From contig CM070500.1 of NCBI GenBank assembly GCA_036346375.1, forward strand, positions 73,288,525 to 73,352,524: a DNA stretch of 64,000 nt. The letters run 5' to 3'. Positions 1 to 9,905 of this stretch are shown here, one piece after another. The notes beneath the pieces are model-generated. The model made no database searches and had not been told where the DNA came from. It was given only the letters and a program-made list of their open reading frames with translations. A program made the translations under genes and the position numbers. Within the stretch, counting starts at the first letter, position 1, and every line of letters starts with the position of its first letter. The stretch is from Guadua angustifolia (lineage: Eukaryota > Streptophyta > Magnoliopsida > Poales > Poaceae).

Positions 1-49
1 TTTTTAGCTATGGCGGCGTGGACCACTGCTAATGTCCGATAGCAAAGTA

Positions 50-704
50 GAATTTTTTTTTAGTTAATATTTATTTTAAATCATTTTTTCAAAACTAATC
101 GGCGGGGCAAAAAAATTTGAAAAGTAGGCGCCTGTCGCCCAGATCTGAAGGCGATCGCGTCTTGAGGCGGCAGTTACCACCTAACTAACTACTTCATAGC
201 GGTGAAATATCAAAATTTTAACGGCAGAGCAAAAAAAAAATTGAAAATAGACCTATCGCCCGATGATCGGCGATAGGCCTTCATAACAAAATTTTTTTGC
301 GTTTTGTTGTATTCAATCGAAAAATTACAAAAAAAACTTCTTGTGAATAAATTACCAAAAAAATAGCTTCTTGTGATGTAATCGCTAACAAAGTATTCAC
401 AAGAAGTTTTTTTTGTAATTTTTTCCGGTTGAATACAACAAAATTGAAAAACAATTGCTCTGATGCAGATTCTAAAGATTACTATCGCCGTCTTTGGGCG
501 ATCGCCCCGATAGGTCTATTTTCAATTTTTTTTGTTCTCATTAAAATTGGAAATTTCGCTAAGAGACCGTTAAGTGAGTACTGTCGCCTCAAAGATCGGC
601 GATCGCCCGTCTTGAGCGACGGACGCCTACTTTTCAAATTTTTTTACCCCGCCGATTAGTTTTGAAAAAAAAAATTAAAATAAATATTAAATAAAACAAA
701 ATTC
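50..704. mobile_element. Short palindromic MULE-like element
   Basis: The two halves are inverted copies of each other (about 50-340 and 380-704) around a small centre, so the whole 655 bp can fold back. The ends read GAATTTTTTTT on one side and its complement on the other. A perfect 9-bp direct repeat AGCAAAGTA flanks it at 41-49 and 705-713, the duplication length expected for Mutator-like elements. It has no credible coding capacity; short open frames inside it are incidental. The central CTTCTTGTGAATA and CCGGTTGAATACAACA motifs resemble the inner right part of the larger element at 49398-51208, which also starts GAATTTTTTTT. Confidence 0.85.
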
Positions 705-851
705 AGCAAAGTAAGCATGCAGGTAAAGATGACATAAGAACATGCAAAAAAGCAGTACTCGTTTCTAAGACATATTTTTTAAATTTTCTTATTTATAAAT
801 ATATGAAATATTTCATATTTCAATACAAAATTAGTGTGATGTTTCCTATAT

Positions 852-2423
852 TTTTTTTAGATAAAGGATTAAAATCCGGCCTCTGCAATTGCACACAGCC
901 AAGTTCTTACAAATATCACATCCGCATAGCATTATTGAATAATAGAGACAAAAAGAGTGTAAAATTAAAAGCAAATTATATAATTGCTTCTCCATCTATT
1001 CTTAGAAAAAATGTCCAATGCCACAACCTCCAATGCATTGCAAACCTGTCGAATGGTCTCCCTGTTGTTCTCAGACTGCAATAGAGCCCAAAACCACTTC
1101 CAGTATGTTCCCCTGAACGTAGCCTTTATTACTACCAGCCAGGATCACGAACACCCCTTTTCATTGGATTGCTTAGCGATAACATCATCAGAACCTTATC
1201 CAGAAGCGGTCCGGAAGCCCCGTGGTTTCCAACACTGGCGCCACCAAAGAAGAACACCGCGACTATTTGAATCGGTGCGGCCCCAAAATCTTGAACGCGA
1301 GCACGGACTCCATACCGCCCACGACCACGCCCTTGAAATCTTGGGGAACGAAGACCTCCACGAAAGGTGATGAAGTTGACCACCATAGTCATGACCATAA
1401 AATCATCGCCACTGCAACGCCCACAGCCCACCAAATTTCAAAGACCATTCAAATTGAATGAATGACAAAGTAACATTCCGGATCGACGAAACAACAGAAC
1501 TGAAGCGAAGAACACGCTGACTTGATCCATCCATCAAACCATCGTTGCCCAATATGCAGCACATCCGGTTGCACTTCGCCGAGATTGGACTCAGGAACAA
1601 AGGCAACATTACTGCAAGAGGACTGGAATTTGCCTCCGGCAACAGGGGCCGAAAAATCTCCGCGACAAACGCATCTTCTCCAAATTTGAAGAAAGACGAT
1701 ACCTTGCACTATCCAACTCACCCTGCGAATTGCACCTCCTTTCATCCAAAACAGATTTCGGAATGAAGGCCATCCGAAAAGAACGAGCACGACCACCATG
1801 GCGTCGCCTCATTCAGATCCATCCCCTCTCCCCCCAATTGGAAGAAACTATCCGATCTTGCCCGATTCGCACGACCCGCCCAACATGGAGCCACCACCGC
1901 CTCGACCACTCGTCATTTGCACGCGGCGGCGCGAACCACCACCGCCAAGTGCCCTCACAGAGATAGATAGATCCACCGCGCCGATCGGTACATTGCGATC
2001 GGCCAGCCAGATCCATGGGCGAGAGATCATACATTGAGACTTCAAGGAGCTAGAGATAATACCTCGCATCCTTTCCCCATCCTGTAATATCATCCACGCT
2101 TCGCTGGTGAAGAAGGCCCTGTCCCAAGCCAAGCTCTTGCGGAGGTTAACGCCAGCCTTGGCCTTCCACTGCTCCAGAGACTCCGATCGATCGGGCACTT
2201 GCTTCGCCCCACCGTCCGGAACCAGAACCCACCCCGCCGCAGGAGAATCGCCAGCGGGCTCCAAATCGAAGCTTCGGCGCCCAACCCTGCATAAGGCGGA
2301 TAGCGATGTGGCGACGGCGCGGCGAGGTCGAGGAGATCGTCCTCGACGGCGGCGTTTATCAGCGTTAGCACCTCCATGGGGAGGCCAGCGGCGTCGGCGT
2401 CGGGGATCAAACCCTAGATCGCC
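852..2423 (-). mobile_element. LINE-type insertion, internally deleted, with host-like 5' sequence
   Basis: On the minus strand this ends in a short A-run at 852-858. It is flanked by a perfect 15-bp TSD TGATGTTTCCTATAT at 837-851 and 2424-2438, so it arrived by target-primed reverse transcription. The 3' part (about 858-1110) matches the 3' end of the LINE at 51767-52894, including its terminal coding residues and tail. The middle (about 1110-1815) reads like LINE coding sequence with many breaks. The 5' part (about 2050-2423) looks like a grass gene leader plus first exon. The large gap relative to a full LINE is an internal deletion or template switch. It is not expected to be autonomous. 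Confidence 0.75.
2050..2377 (-). pseudogene. Host-like first-exon fragment inside the LINE insertion
   Basis: Read on the minus strand, an ATG at 2377 begins MEVLTLINAAVEDDLLDLAA. After a frame change the reading continues through NLRKSLAWDRAFFTSE near 2100-2160. The leader before the ATG has a GGGTTTGATCCCC context typical of grass 5' UTRs. From memory, the RKSLAWD.AFFTSE motif resembles a conserved N-terminal motif of an uncharacterised plant protein family; I cannot name the family with confidence. The frame is broken and the text after FFTSE no longer looks coding, so this is a fragment. It lies inside the LINE's TSDs and therefore moved together with it. It could alternatively be an unusual LINE ORF1 leader. 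Confidence 0.4.
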
Positions 2424-2438
2424 TGATGTTTCCTATAT

Positions 2439-3065
2439 ATCTCTAATAAATATTCACCTTTACTTCATATTCTCTATATGCATGCATTAAATATAATATT
2501 TGATGATAATAATTAGAGGTAATCCAGTTACTTTCAATATTTTCTAGATCTATGTGATAAGAAAAAAATACATCTAGGGTTCTAAAAGATTCAAGAGGTT
2601 GTAAAAGGACAACAATCTCTTGTACTCTTTTGAGATCGTGCTTAAAGAATTTGCGGTCAGCTACGCCTAATCTTCTCTCGTTGTGGCTACTTCAACATCG
2701 TTACTTTTAATTCTCTACGAGATTCATTTGCTTTGTTACACGCTTATACCTTATATCACAAAACTTTGATCCGATCCGAGAGCTACTGCACATAGTATTA
2801 GAGTATATCTTGAGATGTATATCGGTGTCGTTGGCTGCGTTAGTGTCATCACTTACTTGTGGGCTTTGTTGTTCTCAAATCCTGACTTCCTAATGTACAT
2901 GATATACTCCCGAATCCTGATCAGTATAATACAAAGACCAAGGGCTGGTGCTACACTCCCTTGGAATCGTAGCAGCGCTCTACCGTTCAATGGTAGCAGC
3001 AGCTAGATATAATCTGATAATCCCCAAAAAAAATGATTGTATACACGTGCATATGAGTTGCATTT
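2439..3065. other. Intergenic, no gene seen
   Basis: This AT-rich stretch lies between the LINE's right TSD and the 3' side of the NLR gene. I see only short open frames with no recognisable domain, no clear repeat and no RNA gene. Confidence 0.5.
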
Positions 3066-3116
3066 GAATCCTCAAAGAATGACCTCTACTGTTGCTGCCC
3101 AGGTAAAAGAAGAAAA
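3066..3116 (-). pseudogene. Fossil fragment of a PUR-alpha exon
   Basis: About 50 bp match exon 4 of the intact PUR-alpha gene at 32541-32783 with roughly eight differences. On the minus strand it encodes FFFYLGSNSRGHSLRI, against FFFDLGSNNRGHYLRI in the intact gene, which is the core of the third PUR repeat. The aspartate of the motif is replaced by tyrosine and no flanking exon sequence is recognisable. It lies 3' of the NLR gene, on the same strand. It may be a relic of a duplicated PUR-alpha copy. Confidence 0.6.
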
Positions 3117-3180
3117 TTTTCAGTTAAACAAGAATGTACCTTTGCTATTATAGTTTACTAAACAACAGATCCTTGACAAA

Positions 3181-3213
3181 GAAGAAGAAGAAGAAGAAGA
3201 AGAAGAAGAAGAA
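3181..3213. repeat. GAA microsatellite (11 units)
   Basis: A perfect (GAA)11 tract, which is (TTC)n in the NLR gene's orientation. It starts 23 bases beyond that gene's stop codon and so probably lies in its 3' UTR. Confidence 0.95.
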
Positions 3214-3235
3214 AGATGCATTAATTTATTACCTG

Positions 3236-6200
3236 TCACGAGATAAGGATATTTGGGATATGGCAGATCTTGCCCCAATCCTTGCCTGTATCTTTTCTGC
3301 AATTCTCGTTCAGTGCAGTGCTACAGCCAGTGACAGTCAACTCCTCAAGTGCGGTTAAGCATTGCAAACCTTCTGGCATTGAGACCAACTTCGGACAGCA
3401 GCTTATCTCCAGAGATTCAAGTGTTAGCAGTTCACCAAGCCATTCTGGAAGGGCCTCCAATTCAGTGCAATTTAGAATCCTCAGGTTCCGCAGGGTAGTA
3501 AGGTGCTGGATGGCCTCTGGCAAAACGCATAGCTTCTCACAGTACTCGATCACCAGGTCCTCGAGTTTTGGTATGTTCTGCAACAGCTTCCACTCATTGG
3601 AAGAAACGTGACAATTTCTAATCCACAATCTCCTCAGAAGTGACGCAGTTGTCGAAGATGACAGCCCGTACATGCTCCCAACCGATAACATCTCGCTACT
3701 GTTGGACACTGATAAATCTGCTATTGCATCTGGAAGAAATGGTTTTGGCCTCAGCTTTGGACATCCAGTTGCAGTAACAATTTTAAGAACAGGAAACATG
3801 AATACTTCTTGTTGAATATCTTTATTATCCATTGGCAATGAAGTTGGCCAGATCTCCAGGCTAGGCATGTCTTCAAAATGGAGTTCCTTCAGTGACTGGT
3901 AAAATGTGTTTTTTTCTCTTTTCTCAAATATTTCAAAGCACATGCTACGGACTCCGGTCATGTAGCGGAGCTGAAGAGATTGCAGATAGGGAATATACCC
4001 TAGGTGCGGAAGGCAGCTACAGTTAGGGATGTTACTTAAACTTAGGGAGACAAGATTTGGAAGCCAGGACTCCATTCTCTTCATCATCCAACAAGGAAAT
4101 TTAGTGCCCACGTAGCCATCTATTTCAAGGACCTCAAGGTTTTCAGGCGGCACAAGAACTTCAAGAAATGTTTCAGCATTCTTTGGATCATCAGAGGAAC
4201 AAGAACTGGTCCATGAAAAGGTCAAGTTGCCTAGTTTTCTCTTGTTCCTCAAGTTTGCTCTCATGGCATCGGACGTCAGATCCTTCTTGTGTGACCAGCA
4301 TTCAATCCTAAGCTCACCAGTTAGAAGATTTAGGTCTTTTAGCTCTGCAATACTGCTATATGTGTCACCTATAATGAGTAAGGACAATGTTTCAAGTTTA
4401 GTCCATTGCCCAAATCCATGAGGCAGTCTCTCCAAAGATCGGCAATTCTCATTTCTTAGGTGCTTCAGATTGGTGATGCCTGTCATGCCATCAGGTAACT
4501 TGGTCAGTTCTTCACAACCTACAAGGTTCATACTCTCCAACATCATGAGCTTCGTTATAGACTCAGGTAGTTTGCGAAGACTCCAGCACTGGAACAAGAT
4601 CAAGATCTTTAAACTACAAAGATTGCCAATAGATTCGGGCAATGCCTCCAGACCAATATTCCATGAGAGATCTAAAGTCTGCAAGTTTGGTAGGTGGCTG
4701 GTTGCTATGGGCAATGTTAAACTGCTTGAATGATGTGATAAAATGAGAGTCTGAAGTTCTTGAAGGCCACCAATAGATCCAGGTAATTCTGATAGACTAC
4801 TACAGTAAGACAGATCAAGAGTATGCAGTCTTGTAATGCCGCCTATTGAGTTCGGGATTGCCTCAAGATCACAGCATTGTGATAAATTCAGGTGCAACAA
4901 ATTTGAGAGGTTGCCAATATTTTTGGGCAATGCTTGGAGAATGCCACATTGTGAAAGGTTCAAGAAGTGCAAATTTTGCAGGCTGCATGCAGTGTCAGGT
5001 AGAATCTCAAGTTTGCCACACCCTTTAAAGTTTAAGGATTGCAAACATTGGAGTTTACCAATTGAGCTAGGTAATGTCTCAAGGGAATTGCAAAACGACA
5101 TATCAAGATTTTGCAGGTTTTGAAGTTTCCCTATGGAATCTGGTAAGGTACGAAAGTTACAAGCAGAAAGATTCAAGGTGCCTAGATTCTCAAGGTTGCA
5201 TATTGACATGGGAAGCACATAAAGATTGCTGCAATTGGATAAATGAAGTGTTTGCAAATTGTGGAGGCTACTGATGCAATTGGGCAGAGTTCTGATAGGG
5301 GTTGAAGAAATATCCAAGTACCTCAAGTGTTTCAATTTACCAATCGATTGGGGAAGCTCCCTAATTGGGCTGCCTCGCAAATCTAGTACTCGCAAACACC
5401 TGGAGTGAAGAAACAACTTAATGTCAAGAGCACAACCCCTGGTATGCAAAGCACGGACTTGGTGAAACATGCTCAAGTGAACTTCAGACATCCCCATGCC
5501 AGCAGCCAGTGATGCATAGCGGCACGCTTCAGTGTGGCCATTGACTTGCTTAAAATTAATGATCTGAACTTCATCCCCTGCAACAGATTGGGCAAGGTCA
5601 TGCACCAAGTGATGAATCTTGTATTTAACATTTCCATCTTCCTCTAATTCTTTCTTGGATAAATCATGCTCTTCTACTTCTTGAAGGAAAGACATCCACA
5701 ACAAGTGCTCGAAACAGTCGTTCGCTCTATCAGAAACCGGTTGGCAACCATACTTTGCAGGTTCAACAAAGCCAAGAGCAACCCATTGCTGAATAAGCTT
5801 GTCCCTGTCAATCTCATGGTTTCTCGGAAACACCGAACAATATGCGAAGCACTGCTTCAGACCAGGCGGCATTTGATCATAGCTAAGTTTGAGAGACGGC
5901 AAGATTGTCTCTTCCTTATCCAGCTGCCATATCTGACTATCCTTAACAGCAGTCCATGATTCTTCATTCCTCTTGAACCGCAACATGCTCCCAAGAGCCT
6001 TCGCTGCCAACGGCACGCCACCACATTTCCGCACAATCTCACTCCCTGTCCTGACCAAATTGGGATGTAAATCCTCCTCCCCTTGCTCAAAAGCCTTCCC
6101 CTTGAACAGCTCCCAGCAATCATCATCGGAGAGGCCCTTGAGCACGAACGGTGGCACAGTGCGCACCATCATGCCGACCTTGCGGCTCCGCGTCGTCACG

Positions 6201-7114
6201 ATGATCTTGCTGCCCCGCTTGCCGTCCTTGAGGAGCAGCTTCAGCCTCTCCCACTCCTCCTGGTTCTCACTCCAGACATCATCAAGAACAAGCAGGTACT
6301 TCTTCCCCGTGAACGTCTGGGACAAGAAATTTGCAATGGCCTCCAAGTTGGTCAGATCGCACTTCTTCTCCTTGGTCGCGCTCACGATCGGCTGGACCAG
6401 CGTCCTGAGGCTGAAGTCGACGGACATGGAGACCCAAATCCGGGGGTCGAACACCTCGTCGTTGGCCCTCCGGTCGTTGAACACCAGCTGCGCGAGCGTC
6501 GTCTTGCCGAGGCCGCCGAAGCCGACGATGGGGATCACGGATACGTCCTCCTCGCTCGTCGCGTCCAGGACCATCCTCATGAGCTTCTCTTTGTCGGCCG
6601 CCCTCCCGACCGTCTTGGCCTCGTCGACCATCGAGATGGTCTCGCGCTTCGGAGGAGCAGATAGGTGAGTTGGTGGAGAAATGTTGGGATTCAAGCAGAG
6701 TCTGTCCCTCCCGGCGGCGACGGCGTCCAGCTTGCACCTCAGAGACCTGAGCCTGCGCGCCATGGCGACGGAGCGGAGGATGCGGAGTTCGGCGGTGAGG
6801 CCACACACCGAGTACGTGCCTCGGCTCCGGCGGCGGCGGCAGGCGGCGCGCAGGTCGGTGTGGCACGCGTCGAGGAAGTCGTCGATGTCGTGGGCGACGT
6901 CCTTGAGTCCGCGAAGCCAGTCGCGGACGGCGCTGTCGCCGCTGCCGCGCGCCTCGGCGTCCGCGAGCACGTCCCGGATGGTGCCGAACTCGCGCTCCAT
7001 GGCCTTCAGGTCGGTCCTGAAGCTCCTCAGGAGCGCGAGCTCGCCCCAGACCGAGGAGCCGAACTTGGCCAGCACCTCCTTGACGATGCTCGATGCAAGA
7101 ACCCCCTCCGCCAT
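3236..7114 (-). CDS. CC-NB-LRR (NLR) disease-resistance-type protein
   Basis: A single uninterrupted exon encodes 1,292 residues. Residues 1-140 form a CX-type coiled-coil region with an EDVID-like segment (DVAHDIDDFLD, about 72-82). The NB-ARC domain is complete: P-loop GFGGLGKTTL (198-207), RNBS-A around 222-234, kinase-2 LLVLDDVW (274-281), RNBS-B GSKIIVTTRS (301-310), GLPL as CGGVPLA (364-370), and RNBS-D QCFAYCSVFP (421-430). The MHD site reads VHD (IHHLVHDLAQ, 500-509), a common grass variant. From about 560 to the C-terminus there are many leucine-rich repeats, including a regular SIGKLQNLQ-type block and a later irregular block. Such receptors switch from an ADP- to an ATP-bound state on sensing pathogen effectors. 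The start was chosen for its CCATGGCG context and typical MAE N-terminus. No break is visible, so it is probably functional; the ligand is unknown. Confidence 0.95.
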   Translation of the reverse strand: MAEGVLASSIVKEVLAKFGSSVWGELALLRSFRTDLKAMEREFGTIRDVLADAEARGSGDSAVRDWLRGLKDVAHDIDDFLDACHTDLRAACRRRRSRGTYSVCGLTAELRILRSVAMARRLRSLRCKLDAVAAGRDRLCLNPNISPPTHLSAPPKRETISMVDEAKTVGRAADKEKLMRMVLDATSEEDVSVIPIVGFGGLGKTTLAQLVFNDRRANDEVFDPRIWVSMSVDFSLRTLVQPIVSATKEKKCDLTNLEAIANFLSQTFTGKKYLLVLDDVWSENQEEWERLKLLLKDGKRGSKIIVTTRSRKVGMMVRTVPPFVLKGLSDDDCWELFKGKAFEQGEEDLHPNLVRTGSEIVRKCGGVPLAAKALGSMLRFKRNEESWTAVKDSQIWQLDKEETILPSLKLSYDQMPPGLKQCFAYCSVFPRNHEIDRDKLIQQWVALGFVEPAKYGCQPVSDRANDCFEHLLWMSFLQEVEEHDLSKKELEEDGNVKYKIHHLVHDLAQSVAGDEVQIINFKQVNGHTEACRYASLAAGMGMSEVHLSMFHQVRALHTRGCALDIKLFLHSRCLRVLDLRGSPIRELPQSIGKLKHLRYLDISSTPIRTLPNCISSLHNLQTLHLSNCSNLYVLPMSICNLENLGTLNLSACNFRTLPDSIGKLQNLQNLDMSFCNSLETLPSSIGKLQCLQSLNFKGCGKLEILPDTACSLQNLHFLNLSQCGILQALPKNIGNLSNLLHLNLSQCCDLEAIPNSIGGITRLHTLDLSYCSSLSELPGSIGGLQELQTLILSHHSSSLTLPIATSHLPNLQTLDLSWNIGLEALPESIGNLCSLKILILFQCWSLRKLPESITKLMMLESMNLVGCEELTKLPDGMTGITNLKHLRNENCRSLERLPHGFGQWTKLETLSLLIIGDTYSSIAELKDLNLLTGELRIECWSHKKDLTSDAMRANLRNKRKLGNLTFSWTSSCSSDDPKNAETFLEVLVPPENLEVLEIDGYVGTKFPCWMMKRMESWLPNLVSLSLSNIPNCSCLPHLGYIPYLQSLQLRYMTGVRSMCFEIFEKREKNTFYQSLKELHFEDMPSLEIWPTSLPMDNKDIQQEVFMFPVLKIVTATGCPKLRPKPFLPDAIADLSVSNSSEMLSVGSMYGLSSSTTASLLRRLWIRNCHVSSNEWKLLQNIPKLEDLVIEYCEKLCVLPEAIQHLTTLRNLRILNCTELEALPEWLGELLTLESLEISCCPKLVSMPEGLQCLTALEELTVTGCSTALNENCRKDTGKDWGKICHIPNILIS

Positions 7115-7980
7115 GGGGGATGCTCTCTCGATCTCTAGCCAACCGTGGACTATGGTGCAAGACTAGTTGCTCAGGCATTGACGAGTATGCTATGCCCAAG
7201 GGGAAAAAAAATTGCTCAGGCATATAAATTTAACTCTGTGCATCTTCATTTCAATGAATGTCACGTGTTCATCTCGTTAATCTCAATAATTTATTTAATT
7301 TATCACTCCTCTTATTAATAATATTCTTGATTTCTCACTTATCTAATTAATAACACTGTTGGTGAAGTGATGTTAAGATTTAACTAGATAAATACTAAAC
7401 ATCCATCAAAATAAAGATATATATGATTAAATTTACATATCTTCTATGCAGAATTTGTTTCCGCACCAAGGAGCCAGTGTAGAAGAAACTGCGCGATTAC
7501 CAGACTAGAGCGGTAAAAAGGGCAAATGAGGGTGGCCATCCGGCTGTAAAGTTGAGCCGACGACCAAGATCGACGAACTTTATCGCACGTTCGCACGCTA
7601 AAAAGATAGACAACTTAATCTAAAAAAAAATGAAAATAGATCGACAACTTCGTACTTTCACTTTCTGCTTTAAAGTTTAAATGGCCACGGCCGATACTCT
7701 CGTTCTTGCGCTTCTACGAGAGATTATATTATCTATCTTTACTAGATTAATACCTATACGTTGCTACGAAAAATTAAATTGGTAACGAAACATAAAGGTC
7801 AAGCAATAAAAGAAAAAGTGTGCTATAAGATCAAACATCTATTACTCCCGATTATAAAAGTTTTTATGATTTCTTCTCCGATATGAATTAAAACCAAATA
7901 TATTACACATAGCAATATATATTATCAATCTCAAAAATCAATTAATCATTTTTATCCCTTTTTGCAATTTATATTACCAG
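7115..7980. other. NLR upstream region, no gene seen
   Basis: AT-rich sequence upstream of the minus-strand NLR gene. A TATA-like TTTATAT (minus strand) lies around 7220-7232, and TTGCTCAGGCAT occurs twice (about 7168 and 7211). No coding signal is seen before the ABCC remnant begins at 7981. Confidence 0.4.
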
Positions 7981-8397
7981 CTCGCGTTCCTCTTCCTCTC
8001 GTTATGCCCGCAGCACGCACTCCTCGACGTCGTCGACCCCGTCTTCCTCATCGCCTTGCTCGTCCTCGTCATCCACCGCCTTCGCAGGGGTGACACGGGG
8101 GCTTCCCCCGAGCACGATGCGCTACTGCCGAAACCACCGCCATTCCGAACCACTGGCCGCTACGCGGTCGCGCTCGGGGCGTCCGCTGTCCTCCTCGCGC
8201 TCGCGTTCTTCCTCTGCCGAAAGCACGCTTATAGCTTGTGTGGAGTCCGCTTCCTCCGCCCACTTCGTCGCGCACACCATAGCCGCGTGGTCAATCGCCT
8301 CGGAGAAAGGGGCCATCACCGCCACCCAGACTTTGAACCTCCGTGTCTTCTGGATCGTCACCGCCCTCGGCGCCACGTTCTTCTCCGCTTCGGCGGT
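7981..8397 (+). pseudogene. ABCC-type (MRP) transporter pseudogene, 5' piece
   Basis: The conceptual reading gives hydrophobic segments typical of the N-terminal TMD0 of plant ABCC transporters. They include LLDVVDPVFLIALLVLVI, a KPPPFRTT cytosolic stretch, and after a frame change AAWSIASEKGA and LRVFWIVTALGATFFSASA. These transporters normally pump glutathione or glucoside conjugates into the vacuole. No start codon for the family's N-terminus is present, so the 5' end is truncated. At least one frameshift separates the two halves. The piece stops at 8397, at the left TSD (GCGGT) of the Ty3 insertion. The next codons resume at 30317, and removing the insertion and one TSD copy restores an open frame across the junction. 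Confidence 0.8.
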
Positions 8398-9156
8398 TGT
8401 CGACATACTTTACACCAGGGTACCCTCTCCGCCGCAGATGAGTAAGACCACGTGGCAGCCTGGTGAGCTGGCGGGCGATCAAGCCCCACTCGCCAGGCGA
8501 GGAGCCCACGTGGCGGCCTGGCGAGCTGGCGGGCAATCAGGCTCCACTCGCCAAGCGGACAACTCAAGTGGCGGCCTGGCGGGCAGGCGGACGATCATGC
8601 CCTGCTCACCGGGCGTCGGCCCCCCTTGGCGGCCTAGCGAGCAAGTGGGCGACGAGCCGCCACCGGCGTCGGCCCCGTGGCGGCTCGGCGGCGGTGGGCG
8701 ATCATGCCTCGCTCGTCGCACGGCTCCGCGACTGGCGAAAGGTGGGCGATCGAGCCCTACTCACGGGCGTCGACCCGTGGCGGCTGGCGAAAGGTGGGCG
8801 ATCATGCCCTGCTCACCGGGCGTCGGCCCACCTTGGCGGCCTGGCCACGCGGGCGACCAAAGGAATGAAAAGGAGACTTCGCCTTGAAGTCTCCTTCCCC
8901 CTAACGCGCTGTGTCAGTACCATTGATTGCGAAGAATTCTACTATCGACGACGGCCCATCCCTCTAACACCTCACATCAAACCCGTCGCAGAAACGTCAC
9001 ATCCCAGACAGACCGGGCGAAACCACACAGTGGTATTAAATGAAGCTTGAAGGACAAGGCTACAGCGATGGGTGTAATAAATGAGTCATGGGTCAGTGTG
9101 ATAAAACCACAGTGATGGGTGTAATTAATGAGTCGTAGATCAGTATGATGTCACCT
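8398..9156 (+). repeat. Left LTR of the Ty3 element (incomplete)
   Basis: It runs from the TGTCGACATAC terminus. About 8450-8870 is a GC-rich block with recurrent GGCGGCCTGGCGAG and GGTGGGCGATCATGCC words, forming a degenerate tandem repeat of roughly 60-70 bp. The 3' portion with the LTR terminus is not in its normal place; part of it lies inverted in the adjacent segment. Long open frames across the GC-rich block are compositional and do not look like genes. Confidence 0.65.
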
Positions 9157-9245
9157 TCCTACCTGGCGCACCCCTGTCGGCGTATTTCGCCGGACAGGAC
9201 CCCGTCAACGGACAGGGTTGACCACTCCTAGGATGGAGATTAGGG
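9157..9245. other. Micro-inversion across the LTR/primer-binding junction
   Basis: TGTCGGCGTATTTCGCCGG and the following ~70 bp are the reverse complement of the right LTR terminus at about 30240-30316. CTACCTGGCGCACC at the left edge is the reverse complement of the GGCGCGCCAGGTAG-type sequence expected just after the LTR. The uninverted continuation GCCAGGTAGGGGGC follows at 9246. Flipping this segment back would rebuild LTR end plus primer-binding region. The neighbouring LTR sequence is partly missing, so the event also involved a deletion. Confidence 0.6.
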
Positions 9246-9905
9246 CCAGGTAGGGGGCTAGTAGTTGGCTCACCCGGCTATCTTTCCGGCGGATTCCAGT
9301 CGTTTGTCTGCAGGGACCGCGTATCTGGTGATGGCGGGTTCACACTCACAGCAACAAGAGGCGGCAGAGGCTAGCAGCACCCAGAACACGTCCCGGCGCT
9401 CCCGTCAGACGGGGGATCGCCTCACGCCGCCCCTGCAGGGAGGCAGTGGTCCCCCCTGGCAGCGGTTGAACCTCTGGTTCGACGTCGGCTGGCCATGGAG
9501 GCAGCCACTCCGGCCCAGAACCTGCATGCAGTCCGTCTCCTCCTGGATCACCCGCCGGTGGAACTGGCAGGAGACACCCCGGTCACGCCATGGCTGCGGG
9601 ACATTGTTGGCCTCATAGACGCGGCCCAGCTTCGCGTAGGGTGCCCGACCGGTCGGGGACCATCGGTACCCCTCGATCAAGGGTGCGTGCTTGACCGCAC
9701 CTAAGCTTCCAGCCGCCCGAACGGGAAGCATTCTGGCTACGAGGGCCAGGATAAAGGAAATGGCGTACAAGAAAAGGGTCTCGGCTCCGCGAGGAGCCGT
9801 GAGGACCTGTGAGTTCATCTGGAGAAGCGTCGCCGGCGGCACGGCGATGAATTGCGTGATCACTTGCAGCGCCGTCGCGCTCAGGAGTAAGGCCACGGTA
9901 GGCGG

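Noticed and set aside
6665..7223. Open frames on both strands over the NLR N-terminus
   Set aside because: GC-rich shadows of the NLR coding frame with arginine- and alanine-rich translations and no domain.
8463..9050. Long overlapping open frames of 60-265 residues
   Set aside because: They lie in the GC-rich tandem-repeat part of the Ty3 LTR; the translations are low complexity and frame-independent.
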